39,893 bases of DNA from an uncultured Anaerococcus sp. Its GTDB lineage: Bacteria; Bacillota; Clostridia; Tissierellales; Peptoniphilaceae. Position 1 is the first letter of the stretch. Each line of letters opens with the position of its first letter. Shown piece by piece: positions 31,361 to 39,893 of this stretch. Under the pieces are notes generated by a model. The model had not been told where the DNA came from. It did no database searches and saw nothing but the letters and a program-made list of their open reading frames with translations. The position numbers and the translations under genes were made by a program. The stretch lies in the NCBI RefSeq assembly GCF_947253225.1, contig NZ_CAMXYR010000007.1, positions 1-39,893 of the forward strand, written 5' to 3'.

Positions 31361-32848
31361 CTAAGCTTTTTTTGTCAACAGGATTATTTGATATTTTCTT
31401 ACGTTCTTGTAGGTTCTTGGGGCAAAGAGGAGAATCATTGGGTAAAGCTCTAGCCTACCAAAAATCATAGCAAAACTTAGGACAAGTTTTGATAGCTTGC
31501 TCATTGAGGCAAAGCTTGTTATTGGTCCAAAGTCGATTAGTCCAGGGCCTACGTTGTTGTAGGTTGTGGCTACTGCCGAAAAGGCTGACTCGAAGTTGTT
31601 GGTATCAAGAGTTACTACCAACATAAAGACCACAAAGAGGAGAGCATAGACAATCAAGTACCTATTGATTGACTCTTCCACCTCATCATCGACCCTCTTG
31701 CCGTCCATCTTGCTGACATTGACCCTTAAGGGGTTGATTGCCTTTCTAATTTGGTTGATGGCTGATTTAAACATTACCACAACTCTCGATACCTTTAAGC
31801 CTCCAGCAGTTGAACCCGCAGAGCCTCCTATAAACATCAAGAGAATGAGGATGTGCCTTGAAAAGAGTGGCCAAGAACCAAAGTCTACCGATACAAAACC
31901 TGTCGTTGTTATGATTGATGAAACCGTAAAGAGGGACTCAACTCCTGAATAGAACTCATCAGGATACATACTTCTTATGTTAAGGTAGATTAGGACTGCA
32001 GAAAGTCCAACTATGCCCAAATACCACCAAAGTTCCTCGCTTTTTAGGGCATCTTTTACTGAACGAAAAATGGCAAAATAGAAGATGTTAAAGTTCATTC
32101 CAAAGGCAAGCATGGCTATGGAAAGGACTATTTCAATGTATCTGGAATCGTAATAGCCTACTGAGACTGCCTTGTTGGAAAAGCCACCTGTTCCAGCTGT
32201 GCCCATGGCATGGATTAGGGCATCAAAGAGATTCATCCCCCCAAAGAGCAAAAATACCACAGTTACTATGGTTAAAGCCACATACATGAGGTAGAGGACT
32301 CGGGCTGTCTGGGAAAGTTTGGGAGTAATCTTGCCGAAAGTTGGTCCTGGCACTTCTGCTTGCATGAGGGTTGAAGATTCCTTATTGGTCTTGGGCAAAA
32401 TCGCCAAGGTAAAGACCAAAATCCCCATTCCACCAATGAAGTGGGAAAAGGACCTCCAAAAGATGATAGAGTGTGGCAAAAGCTCCACATCAAAGGCTAC
32501 ACTCGCCCCACAAGTCGTAAAGCCACTAGCCATCTCAAAGAAAGCATCCACCACCGATGGATAATTGCTAGCAGTTAGATAGAGGGGAATGGCCCCAATC
32601 ACAGAAAAAAGCAACCAGCAAGTGGCAGTAATAAACATGGCCTCCTTGGTGAAGATATGACCCTTGTTTGAGCCGAGCCTTGCAAGTAGCGTTCCCAAAA
32701 TTCCAGCTAGGAGTATTGGTAGTATGAAATTTCTGATATCTATAAATCCTTCCCTATAAATAAGCCCCACAAGAAGTGGCACACACATTAGCATGGCCAA
32801 GACTTGGAGGAGTTTACCTATGGTGTACTTGATAATTGAACCGTTCAT
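31361..32848 (-). CDS. trkH: TrkH/KtrB-type potassium channel subunit
   Basis: A 495-residue membrane protein that conducts K+ through four pore loops. The selectivity filters are visible as GFTTCGASVAF, GTAGTGGFSNKA, ITTTGFVSVDFG and TYNNVGPGLI. About ten transmembrane segments fit the TrkH/TrkG/KtrB family. Its start overlaps the trkA stop by ATGA, so the channel and its gating partner are translated together. The size fits TrkH better than KtrB. Confidence 0.92.
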   Translation of the reverse strand: MNGSIIKYTIGKLLQVLAMLMCVPLLVGLIYREGFIDIRNFILPILLAGILGTLLARLGSNKGHIFTKEAMFITATCWLLFSVIGAIPLYLTASNYPSVVDAFFEMASGFTTCGASVAFDVELLPHSIIFWRSFSHFIGGMGILVFTLAILPKTNKESSTLMQAEVPGPTFGKITPKLSQTARVLYLMYVALTIVTVVFLLFGGMNLFDALIHAMGTAGTGGFSNKAVSVGYYDSRYIEIVLSIAMLAFGMNFNIFYFAIFRSVKDALKSEELWWYLGIVGLSAVLIYLNIRSMYPDEFYSGVESLFTVSSIITTTGFVSVDFGSWPLFSRHILILLMFIGGSAGSTAGGLKVSRVVVMFKSAINQIRKAINPLRVNVSKMDGKRVDDEVEESINRYLIVYALLFVVFMLVVTLDTNNFESAFSAVATTYNNVGPGLIDFGPITSFASMSKLSKLVLSFAMIFGRLELYPMILLFAPRTYKNVRKYQIILLTKKA

Positions 32849-34218
32849 GCCTGCTCCACAATATCATCTATGGTTTGGAAGCTGTGGTTGGTAGTAATTA
32901 CCAAGACCCTATCGCCTAGGGAAATCATAGACTCTCCGCTTGCCACTTCCATCCTGCCATCAAGCTCTTCGTGCTTGATACAAGCAATAAGGGTATCCTC
33001 CCTTATCTTTAAATCTTTAAGCTTTTTGTTAAGGATATCCGAATGTTCTATTGCAGCAAATTCTATAACCTCAACTTGGTCATCCTCCAGCCTATAAAGG
33101 GAAGTAATGGACTGGCCTCTCGCATTTTCCTTGCTTCTAATAATCCTATTAATCACATCACTTGCCACCCTTTTTGGGGTGAAGGTCGTGTCTATATCAA
33201 GAATGCCTGTCATCTTCAAAAGCTTGGTCCTGTTTACCTTGGCAATGATTTTTTCAATCCCGTACTTTTCTCCCAGAAGAGAAATCAGAATATTTTCCTC
33301 ATCCATTCCAGTTAGGCAAACCATGGCATCAAAACTTTCAACCCTCACCTCTTCAAGGACATCAGGGTCTGACCCATCGGCGTTAATTACGATTGCATCC
33401 GAAAACTTCTCGCTAATAAGCTCCGCCCTCTTTCTATCAATATCCACAACTGTTACCTCAAAGCCTCTATCGAGCAAAAGCTCTGTAAGGTGGGTAGAAA
33501 TCGCTCCAGCACCGATTATTAGGACATTTCTAATCTCAATCCTATCTACAACTTCTTTCTTATAGAACCTATCGACGCCTTCCTTGGCACCGATTATGTA
33601 AATCTTCTCCCCCTCTTCCAAGACGTAAGAGCCGTGAGGAATCACTACCTTACCCTTATTATTAACTATTCCTATCAAGGTGTGGTAGTCATAAGAATAG
33701 GCATTAAGATCCATTATCTTTGCCCCTGCAAGGACTGAATCCTTGCTAATCACAAGCTCCATCATAATAGCTTGGTCATCAAAAAATCCCTCAACATTTA
33801 GGGCGTGAGAGTACTTTAGAGCCCTTTGGATATCCTTGGCTGCAATCATCTCTGGATTTATAATCCTAGAAGCTGAAGTAATATCCTCGATAATTTCCCT
33901 CTGGTTGATATACTTAGCCTCCCTAAGCCTTATAATGATATTTTTGGCCCCAAGCTTTTTTGCAATAGTCGATGCGATAAGGTTGACATCATCAGAAAGG
34001 GTAATAGCGATAAAAAGGTCGCAAGAGCCAACATTAGCATCAAGCAAGACCTCTGGGTCTCTCCCATCACCCACTATGCCCATCACATCATTACTGGCAA
34101 GTAACTTATCCAAAACTTCCTTATCACGATCTATAACTAAAATATCATAGCCCTCATCAGCAAGGTCCTCAGTCAAATAGGAACCAACCTTCCCAGCTCC
34201 CAAGATAATAATATTCAT
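32845..34218 (-). CDS. trkA: Trk system potassium uptake regulator TrkA (two RCK domains)
   Basis: A peripheral NAD(H)/nucleotide-binding protein that gates TrkH. The 457 residues contain two RCK/TrkA-N units with Rossmann loops: IILGAGKVGSYLTEDL near residue 3 and LIIGAGAISTHLTELL near residue 235. Each is followed by a TrkA-C region (SIISLGDRVLVITT at the end of the second). The start is ATG 34218 with AGGAGG four bases upstream; the frame extends ten codons further without a ribosome site. The promoter is at 34239-34266. Confidence 0.93.
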   Translation of the reverse strand: MNIIILGAGKVGSYLTEDLADEGYDILVIDRDKEVLDKLLASNDVMGIVGDGRDPEVLLDANVGSCDLFIAITLSDDVNLIASTIAKKLGAKNIIIRLREAKYINQREIIEDITSASRIINPEMIAAKDIQRALKYSHALNVEGFFDDQAIMMELVISKDSVLAGAKIMDLNAYSYDYHTLIGIVNNKGKVVIPHGSYVLEEGEKIYIIGAKEGVDRFYKKEVVDRIEIRNVLIIGAGAISTHLTELLLDRGFEVTVVDIDRKRAELISEKFSDAIVINADGSDPDVLEEVRVESFDAMVCLTGMDEENILISLLGEKYGIEKIIAKVNRTKLLKMTGILDIDTTFTPKRVASDVINRIIRSKENARGQSITSLYRLEDDQVEVIEFAAIEHSDILNKKLKDLKIREDTLIACIKHEELDGRMEVASGESMISLGDRVLVITTNHSFQTIDDIVEQA

Positions 34219-34238
34219 AATTCCTCCTAGATTAATTA

Positions 34239-34266
34239 AGTATAACACTTATTTATTTAAAATCAA
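34239..34266 (-). promoter_or_regulatory. Putative promoter of trkA-trkH
   Basis: On the minus strand TTGATT (34261-34266), 16 bases, TATACT (34239-34244), 21 bases before the trkA start. The match is moderate. Confidence 0.5.
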
Positions 34267-34517
34267 CTATAATATATAGGCTTCTGGGATGAGAATTTTA
34301 GCTTTAAGAAAATATAAGACAAAAGGGAACCTAGGAAAGTTTACGAATAATCTCATCCTATAAAGATTTTAGGATACTTTCAAGCATAAGCAGAAACTCA
34401 TGGCTTAAAAGTTCCCCAAGCTCTTCTTTTATAATAGAAACTATTCTCTAACCCCCCCAAGCCCTTAGAGTCTTTTGGGATTTATGAAAATCTTGGTCGG
34501 CAACCCTCCGAAAGCCC

Positions 34518-35729
34518 CTAGTTTTCTTTAAGATACTCGTAGGCGTAGGCTGCTAGGAGGTAGGCTCCGTCTTTTAAGGCACTTTCATCTGGATTGAAGT
34601 CTTGGGCGTGGTTTTGGGGGTAGGTTTTTTTATCTAAGGGATTTCTTCCACCGATGAACATATAGGTTCCATCGACTCCCTCATAGGCATCAAAGCCTGA
34701 TAGGTAGAAGCCGAAGTCCTCGCTACCAGCAAGCTTTAGGTCATCTGCCACATTTTCTTTACCGAAAACTTCCCTAGCAAGCCTTAGGGATAGGTCGGTT
34801 GATTTTTCTTCATTAATCACAGCTCCTGCCCCTAGTTTGTAGGAAAATTCTGCCCTTCCATCAAAGAGCTTAGCTGAAAGGTCGGCTGCCTTTCTAAGCT
34901 CACCAATCATCTCTTCCACGCTTTTTCTTTGGGTAGACCTAAAGGAGCCTTCAAGGTCAATCTCACTTGCCACAGCATTAGCAGCAGAGCCTCCCCCGAT
35001 TTTTCCTATATTTAAAATAACGGGAGCATTTAGGAGGTCCATCTTCCTTGTTACCATAGCCTGAGCAGCGTTTACAAAAGTTGTAGCCATAAGCATGGCA
35101 TCGTTGCCCTCATAAGGGGTAGATGAGTGGGCAGACTTACCTAAAAATTTCACATTAAAGAAGGTGTTATTGGCCATAACTGCCCCATAGCCTGTTGAGG
35201 CCTTTCCTGTGTCAAACATGGTGTGGATGTGGATGGCAAAGGCTGAATCAACTCCCTTGGTAAAACCTTGGCTGACAACTGCCTGACCACCTTCTCCAGT
35301 TTCCTCGCCTGGTTGAAAGACAATCCTAACCCTTCCCTTTAGCTTATCTTTTACCTTCAAAAGAGCCCTTGTCGCATTAAGGAGCATAGCAGCGTGGATA
35401 TCGTGGCCACAAGCATGGCTTACGCCCTCATTTTTTGACTTATAGGCAAAGTCGTTGGTTTCTTTGATTGGAAGAGCATCAATATCTGCTCGAAGAAGAA
35501 CCGTCTTGCCCGCACTTTTTGGGTTGATTTCAACAACAAGACCTGTCGGTTCAATCTCCTTAATATCGGTAAAGCCCATAGCCTCAAGCTGTTTTTTAAG
35601 CCACTTGGTAGTTTCTACTTCCTTCATGGAAAGCTCTGGATTTTCGTGCAAGTACCTCCTTTCCTGGATCATTTCTTCTTCATTTTCTTCTATATATTTC
35701 TTGATTTCATCTTTAATAATATCTGTCAT
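34518..35729 (-). CDS. M20-family metallopeptidase/amidohydrolase
   Basis: A 403-residue zinc-dependent amidohydrolase of the M20D group (hippurate hydrolase, N-acyl-amino acid hydrolase type). The metal-binding HACGHDIHAAMLL and GEETGEGGQAVV segments are present, with the dimerisation domain between (AHSSTPYEGNDAM). It probably cleaves N-acyl or N-acetyl amino acids, or small peptides, releasing amino acids for fermentation. The substrate cannot be assigned. No signal peptide, so it is cytoplasmic. It diverges from the NhaC gene across about 170 bases. Confidence 0.93.
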   Translation of the reverse strand: MTDIIKDEIKKYIEENEEEMIQERRYLHENPELSMKEVETTKWLKKQLEAMGFTDIKEIEPTGLVVEINPKSAGKTVLLRADIDALPIKETNDFAYKSKNEGVSHACGHDIHAAMLLNATRALLKVKDKLKGRVRIVFQPGEETGEGGQAVVSQGFTKGVDSAFAIHIHTMFDTGKASTGYGAVMANNTFFNVKFLGKSAHSSTPYEGNDAMLMATTFVNAAQAMVTRKMDLLNAPVILNIGKIGGGSAANAVASEIDLEGSFRSTQRKSVEEMIGELRKAADLSAKLFDGRAEFSYKLGAGAVINEEKSTDLSLRLAREVFGKENVADDLKLAGSEDFGFYLSGFDAYEGVDGTYMFIGGRNPLDKKTYPQNHAQDFNPDESALKDGAYLLAAYAYEYLKEN

Positions 35730-35899
35730 AGTATCCTCTCTTTTCTGTAAGTATTATACCCAAATTTTCTAATCCTATAAGCTCAGCATTTTTCACCTTG
35801 CTAATTTAATAAAATATATAGATTATTATTGATAATTACCCCAAGAAGATGTAGGATAGATATATAATTTAGCACGATAGCATATTAAAAGGAGTTTGT

Positions 35900-37438
35900 A
35901 TGAAAAATATTAGAGAAAAAAGATTGCCCTCCCTAGGTGAGGCTATCCTTCCGATTTTGACCATGATAGGTCTTATGGTTTATGTCTTTGCTTTTGCCAA
36001 AAAGGACGGAGAAAGTGTCTACGATGCTGCCCACTTGCCCCTCATTTGTGGAATTGTAGTAGCAGTTCTTGTCGGCATGCTTTCTGGCAGAAGCTTTAAG
36101 GAAATGCTTGAGGGGATGGTTGATAGGATAAGTGCGACACTTGATGCTATCCTAATCCTCCTTACAGTCGGACTTTTGGTTTCATCTTTTATGATTTCAG
36201 GAACCATTCCTGCCATTATCTATTACGGGCTCGATCTCCTATCTCCTAGGCTATTTTTGCCAGTAGGTTGCCTGATTACTGCCCTAGTAGGTCTGGCATG
36301 TGGGTCGTCATGGACTGCGACAGCTACAATAGGAATCGCCTTTATGACCATCGGCCAAGGTCTTGGTATCAATCCAGCTATCACTGCTGGTATGGTTGTA
36401 TCAGGTGCTTACATAGGAGATAAGTTCTCCCCCCTATCAGATACTACCAATCTTGCGGCTGGGGTTGCAAAGACAGGACTTTTCGACCACGTTACAGCCA
36501 TGGTTTCTACAACAGGGCCAGTTTTTATAATTTCCTTAATTCTTTATAGCCTCTTGGGTCTTAGGGCCAATGTTACTAACTACGACCCCCAAGTCGCTGA
36601 GGCAATCAAGCTTGCCCTTGCCAGCCATTTTAACCTCAATCCCCTAGTTTTACTTCCTATCCTGCTTATAATTTTGGTGTGCGTTCTTAGGATAGAGGGG
36701 CTGGGTGGGGTTATGCTTACAGTCTTTGTAGGGATAATTTTCTCCCTCATCTTCCAAGAAAAAAGGTCTTTGGCAGAGATTTTTGCCATCCTCCACTACG
36801 GCCCTGACCTCGTTACTGGAAACGACTTTGTCGATAAGGCCCTTGCCAAGGGTGGGATGGAAAATCAGATGTGGACTATAAACCTCATCCTTCTTGCCGT
36901 AGCCTTTGGTGGAGCCCTTGAAAGGGCGGGAGTGATTGAAAGATTATTTGCCAAGCTCAAGGATAAAATCCAATCTGTGGGTGGCTTAGTTCTTGCAACA
37001 ATGGCAACCTCCATCTTCTGCGATATAACCATGTGCGACCAATTTTTGGGCATAGGCGTTCCTGCTCCCCTCTATGAAGATAAGTACGATGAGCTAGGCC
37101 TTGCCCGTAATATGCTCTCAAGAACCCTAGAAGATGCGGGAACCCTTTGGGCAGTGATGTTTCCTTGGACAGCTTGCGGAGCCTACCAAATGCGAACCTT
37201 GGGGGTAAGTCCTCTCGCCTTCTTTCCTTTCGCCTTTGTCAACCTCCTAAACCCAATCTACGCCCTCTTTACCTCCTACCTAAAGAGAAATATCTTCTGG
37301 GCAGATGGTAGCTATACCAACCTTTGGGGCAAAACAACCATGAAAAAAATGGCAAAGGCTCCCGAAAAATCAAGAGCCTTCGCCATAAGTCAACTAACAA
37401 AACTAAGAAAAGAAAAAAAAGCACCCCAAGTTTCATAA
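35900..37438 (+). CDS. nhaC: NhaC-family Na+/H+ antiporter
   Basis: A 512-residue, twelve-helix membrane antiporter of the NhaC/CitMHS-like fold. The segments GSSWTATATIGIAFMTIGQG, DKFSPLSDTTNLAAG and a late CDITMCDQFLGIGVP are typical. It should exchange Na+ for H+ or carry metabolites such as amino acid/amine pairs; NhaC family members near amidohydrolase genes are often annotated only as antiporter. AAAAGGAG precedes the ATG. The last codons and stop lie inside the bidirectional terminator hairpin (stop at 37436-37438). Confidence 0.9.
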   Translation: MKNIREKRLPSLGEAILPILTMIGLMVYVFAFAKKDGESVYDAAHLPLICGIVVAVLVGMLSGRSFKEMLEGMVDRISATLDAILILLTVGLLVSSFMISGTIPAIIYYGLDLLSPRLFLPVGCLITALVGLACGSSWTATATIGIAFMTIGQGLGINPAITAGMVVSGAYIGDKFSPLSDTTNLAAGVAKTGLFDHVTAMVSTTGPVFIISLILYSLLGLRANVTNYDPQVAEAIKLALASHFNLNPLVLLPILLIILVCVLRIEGLGGVMLTVFVGIIFSLIFQEKRSLAEIFAILHYGPDLVTGNDFVDKALAKGGMENQMWTINLILLAVAFGGALERAGVIERLFAKLKDKIQSVGGLVLATMATSIFCDITMCDQFLGIGVPAPLYEDKYDELGLARNMLSRTLEDAGTLWAVMFPWTACGAYQMRTLGVSPLAFFPFAFVNLLNPIYALFTSYLKRNIFWADGSYTNLWGKTTMKKMAKAPEKSRAFAISQLTKLRKEKKAPQVS

Positions 37439-37450
37439 GCTGGGGTGCTT
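37413..37450. terminator. Bidirectional terminator between convergent genes
   Basis: AAGCACCCCA pairs with TGGGGTGCTT (37419-37428 with 37441-37450). The minus-strand RNA ends in TTTTTTTTCTTTT, a strong U tract; the plus-strand side has a weaker T run. It overlaps the NhaC stop codon. Confidence 0.8.
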
Positions 37451-37457
37451 TGCTCTT

Positions 37458-38231
37458 CTAAATATTTTCTTCTACAAGAGGATGAACTTCCCTATAATCC
37501 AAATAGTGGTCAGAAAGCCTCGCCTGAACAAAGGCTGATGCAAACAAAGTGTAGATTACAAGGCCTAAAATTATAAGACTAATAAGGAAAATTCCTCCCA
37601 AACCACTTCCAGCCATACTAAAAGCAATCCAAGTCAGAAGACCTATGCTTATTACAACTGGTAGGCCAATATATACTAGTAAGGTTACTAGAGTCTTGGC
37701 GAACAAGTCCTTTCCGATTTTTATAATATTTTTGATACTTGTTCCTAGTTTTTCTCTAGTTAGGAAATTATTTTCATCAGCTAGGTAGAAATTTGTATAA
37801 GTCAAAAGAACTGATAGGCCAATTCCTAGCAAAAATAAAAAGACAAGCAAGACTATTACAGAAATACCCAAATTGATTCCACCCTTAGCTATATTGGTGA
37901 AAAATAGGGCACTACCTGCGAGACTCCCAATTGCTCCCATAATTGCTATAGTTATGAGGGAAAGCAAAATATTAATCAAGAAAAACCTGCCATTAATAGT
38001 ATTTATTTGATTGAGGTACTCTCCAACAGAGCCCATCCTATTTCTAATAAGTCCTGCCGCTATGGCATATTGGAAGAAAAATCCGATAATGCTTGTTAAA
38101 AAAGTTCCAAGTAAGCTTATGATACTATTATCACCAGCTAGCATGTCGAATAATCCTGTAGTTATACATGAAACTATTGTACCGATTAGGGTAACGATTA
38201 CAATAGATGAAAGTTTATATTCTCTTTTCAT
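37458..38231 (-). CDS. Polytopic membrane protein, unknown function
   Basis: A 257-residue protein with about six transmembrane segments (SIVIVTLIGTIVSCITTGLF, then ISVIVLLVFLFLLGIGLSVL, TLVTLLVYIGLPVVISIGLL). Gly- and Ser-rich helices and a central YTNFYLADENN loop resemble the loosely defined DUF975-type proteins, but I do not assign it. AAGGAGG lies four bases before the ATG and it has its own promoter. Its C terminus is hydrophilic. Confidence 0.6.
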   Translation of the reverse strand: MKREYKLSSIVIVTLIGTIVSCITTGLFDMLAGDNSIISLLGTFLTSIIGFFFQYAIAAGLIRNRMGSVGEYLNQINTINGRFFLINILLSLITIAIMGAIGSLAGSALFFTNIAKGGINLGISVIVLLVFLFLLGIGLSVLLTYTNFYLADENNFLTREKLGTSIKNIIKIGKDLFAKTLVTLLVYIGLPVVISIGLLTWIAFSMAGSGLGGIFLISLIILGLVIYTLFASAFVQARLSDHYLDYREVHPLVEENI

Positions 38232-38248
38232 AAATCCTCCTTGTATAA

Positions 38249-38277
38249 ATTATAACATTAATGGATAAATACTACAA
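38249..38277 (-). promoter_or_regulatory. Sigma-A-type promoter of the membrane protein gene
   Basis: On the minus strand TTGTAG (38272-38277), 17 bases, TATAAT (38249-38254), 17 bases before the start codon. Confidence 0.65.
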
Positions 38278-38357
38278 GATAGTAGAAAATTATTCAATTA
38301 AAGTCAAAAAATCCTAGCCCTCTCCAGCTTTGGGTATAAATAGGGTGAGGTGATATA

Positions 38358-38627
38358 ATGGAAATTTTATTTAAGGAAAATGAAGTCTACGCCATGGAGG
38401 ATGGGAAAAAGGTTGGCTATCTCCAATATGAGGAAGAAGGTAAGCTTTGGCAGGCAAACCATACTGTAGTTGATACGGCCTACGGAGGTAGGGGGATAGC
38501 AGGAAAACTTGTCGATAAGCTTGCTGATGAGGCTAGGCTTAGGAATAAAAAAATCTATCCCATCTGCTCCTATGTAGCCAAAAAATTCGACCAAGACCCT
38601 AAGTACAAGGACCTTGACGCAAGATAA
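38358..38627 (+). CDS. Small GNAT-family acetyltransferase (GCN5-like, PF14542 type)
   Basis: An 89-residue minimal GNAT domain. The strand EDGKKVGYLQYEEEG, the middle HTVVDTAYGGRGIAGKLVD with the acetyl-CoA-binding R/Q-x-x-G-x-A (here RGIAGK), and the end IYPICSYVAKKF are the family pattern of small YidJ-like proteins. The substrate is unknown. GAGGTGAT precedes the ATG. The gene ends 10 bases before the insertion sequence, but its reading frame looks complete. Confidence 0.88.
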   Translation: MEILFKENEVYAMEDGKKVGYLQYEEEGKLWQANHTVVDTAYGGRGIAGKLVDKLADEARLRNKKIYPICSYVAKKFDQDPKYKDLDAR

Positions 38628-38676
38628 AAGACCCCCTTGACCTGAACCCGTAAACACGGAATAATTTAATAATATT

Positions 38677-39588
38677 TTAAGCGGAATGTAATCTGTAATT
38701 AACAGGGGACATTCCGTTTAATTTTGTCTTAATCCTATCCTCATTGTACCATTTGATATATTTTTCTATCTCACTAACTAATTCATCATAACTTTTAAAT
38801 TCCACACCATAATACATTTCTTGTTTTAATATCCCAAAGAAGTTCTCCATAGGAGAATTGTCTAGACAATTGCCTTTTCTTGACATACTTTGCCTAATGT
38901 TCATTTTTTCTAACTTGTTGGTCCATGAACTGTGTTGATAGTGGAAACCTTGGTCTGAGTGTATAGTTAAATCTTTAATGTCTTTATTTTCTTCTAATGC
39001 TTTTTCTAGCATTGTATTAGTTAATTTTATTGTTGGATGATTACTTAGTTTGTAGCCTATTATTTCACTGTTGTATAGGTCTAATATTGGTGATAGGTAT
39101 AGTTTCTTTTCTTGTCCTTTAATTCTAAATTCTGTTACATCTGTTAGCCATAATTGATTTGGTTTAGTAGCTTTAAACTGTCTTTTTACAACATTATCTG
39201 CTACTTTACCTATTTGTCCCTTGTATGATGAGTATTTTCTTGATCTGGTTTTAAATTTAGAGCATAGCAAGGATTCTTCTCTCATTATTCTTAATACTTT
39301 TTTATGGTTGATATTAAAGCCTTTATTTTTTAATACTAGAGTAACTCTTCTGTAGCCATATCTACCTTTTGATGATTCTACTATAGTTCTAATTTCATCT
39401 TTAATTTCTTTGTCTTTTTTTATTGGATTTTCTAGTTTTATCTTCCATTCGTAATATGATGTTTTTGGTAATTTGGCTATTTCCAACCATTCGCTTATCT
39501 TACTTTTTGGATATTCTTTTAGAAGTTTGAGGATTATCTTTGTCTTTTCCTTGCTTCTGCTTCCTCTTCCAGGAGCAAGGCTTGTAGC
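38677..39588 (-). CDS. IS3-family transposase OrfB (DDE catalytic part)
   Basis: The catalytic integrase domain (rve) of an IS150-like transposase. From the TTG at 39486 it carries the DDE triad as Asp116 (LWLTDVTEF), Asp178 (IHSDQGFHY) and Glu214 (NSPMENFFG), with the canonical 35 residues between the last two. The frame is open upstream to the slippery site, giving APGRGSRSKEKTKIILKL; that part is only made in the OrfAB fusion. The protein cuts and joins the element ends by a copy-paste circle route. It appears complete, so the element may be active. Confidence 0.9.
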   Translation of the reverse strand, partial: ATSLAPGRGSRSKEKTKIILKLLKEYPKSKISEWLEIAKLPKTSYYEWKIKLENPIKKDKEIKDEIRTIVESSKGRYGYRRVTLVLKNKGFNINHKKVLRIMREESLLCSKFKTRSRKYSSYKGQIGKVADNVVKRQFKATKPNQLWLTDVTEFRIKGQEKKLYLSPILDLYNSEIIGYKLSNHPTIKLTNTMLEKALEENKDIKDLTIHSDQGFHYQHSSWTNKLEKMNIRQSMSRKGNCLDNSPMENFFGILKQEMYYGVEFKSYDELVSEIEKYIKWYNEDRIKTKLNGMSPVNYRLHSA

Positions 39589-39893
39589 TTTTTTTCGTAT
39601 ATTATCTTCATTTTGAGAAGTCTATTTTCTTCTCTTAATCTTATTAATTCTTCTCTTTCAGTTTCGTTTATTGGAGTATTAAGTTTAGACTTTTTATTTG
39701 ATTTGGTCATGTCTTTTTTAGGCCTTCCTCTATTATCTTCTAGCCCAGATAGACCACGTTCTTGATAAGCTTTCTCCCATCTGTACACCATAGATCCATT
39801 TACAAGCTTGAAATGTTCTGCAGTCTCTCTAAGCGAAGTATTATTGATTTGCCTATATTGTATTACAGATAGCTTAAATTCACTAGTGAATTT
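39534..39893 (-). CDS. IS3-family OrfA (helix-turn-helix part), 5' end beyond the window
   Basis: At least 119 residues are visible. An N-terminal helix-turn-helix binds the element ends (ETAEHFKLVNGSMVYRW), and a Lys/Glu-rich leucine-zipper-like helix follows (REELIRLREENRLLKMKI). The frame stays open to the last base, so the true start is outside the window. The stop at 39534 lies beyond the slippery site, so OrfA alone is also produced and is expected to repress transposition. Confidence 0.85.
   Translation of the reverse strand, partial: KFTSEFKLSVIQYRQINNTSLRETAEHFKLVNGSMVYRWEKAYQERGLSGLEDNRGRPKKDMTKSNKKSKLNTPINETEREELIRLREENRLLKMKIIYEKKLQALLLEEEAEARKRQR
39549..39594 (-). promoter_or_regulatory. 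Programmed -1 frameshift signal of the IS
   Basis: The heptamer A-AAA-AAG (39588-39594), in phase with orfA, is followed seven bases later by a hairpin CCTTGCT/AGCAAGG (39574-39580 with 39549-39555) with an inner TCCT/AGGA pair. After a -1 slip the frame reads straight into orfB. This is the standard arrangement of IS3-family elements. Confidence 0.85.

Larger units (their letters stand above)
38638..39893 (-). mobile_element. IS3-family insertion sequence (IS150-like), truncated by the window end
   Basis: Two overlapping frames, orfA and orfB, lie on the minus strand with a -1 frameshift signal between them. The likely terminal end begins TGACCTGAACCCG at 38638, in keeping with the TG...CA ends of IS3 elements. 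The other end is outside the window, so the inverted repeats and the 3-4 bp target duplication cannot be checked. Confidence 0.85.

Noticed and set aside
33107..33565. A 152-codon plus-strand frame opposite trkA
   Set aside because: Antisense shadow of a conserved gene; no independent support.

Overview
The window looks like chromosome of a low-GC Gram-positive anaerobic coccus of the Peptoniphilaceae/Tissierellia type (Anaerococcus-like). This rests on A+T-rich intergenic DNA, strong AGGAGG ribosome sites, a Bacillus/Clostridium-type gene order around era, a class B sortase, and Lys/Glu/Asp-rich surface proteins with unusual C-terminal sorting signals. The genus is inferred from style; there is no rRNA gene to confirm it. 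No tRNA, rRNA or CRISPR array was seen.

Layout. 1-1290: an accessory segment (XRE regulator, DUF2513 protein, bidirectional terminator) abutting the 3' end of guaA, a known integration target of genomic islands. 1290-12914: one long minus-strand housekeeping operon, transcribed nfeD, floA, a charged unknown, phoH, a ybeY-dgkA-PAP2 triple fusion, cdd, era, recO, glyQ, glyS, ppsR, guaA. Most genes overlap or are spaced by a few bases. It covers membrane microdomains, rRNA maturation and ribosome assembly, lipid carrier recycling, DNA repair, glycyl-tRNA synthesis and nucleotide metabolism. 12915-16580: a restriction-modification island with an apparently intact endonuclease-methyltransferase pair, a 5'-truncated HpaII-like endonuclease and two fragments of mobile-element-type genes. 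16586-20089: small DUF2922/DUF1659 proteins and a cell-surface locus (lipoprotein, helical LPIAG-type surface protein, KKED-repeat protein). 20265-23126: a ComK-like protein with direct repeats upstream, then a divergent nucleoside hydrolase followed by two half-size aromatic-acid-exporter-like membrane proteins. 23613-26433: OGG1-type glycosylase and sortase B, divergent from a glutaredoxin-like protein and a HAD phosphatase.

26641-31206: small membrane protein, ferritin and mutarotase genes, queH, then rplM-rpsI behind a consensus promoter and a structured leader, and thiD. 31361-38627: trkA-trkH potassium uptake, an M20 amidohydrolase, an NhaC antiporter, a membrane protein of unknown function and a small GNAT protein. 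38638-end: an IS3-family insertion sequence (IS150-like) with an intact frameshift signal, cut by the window edge.

The features that most deserve follow-up are the YbeY-DgkA-PAP2 fusion, the probable AUU start of phoH, the guaA-end integration junction, the restriction-modification remnants, and the hydrolase plus split exporter operon. I found no single locus that I can claim as a wholly new system.
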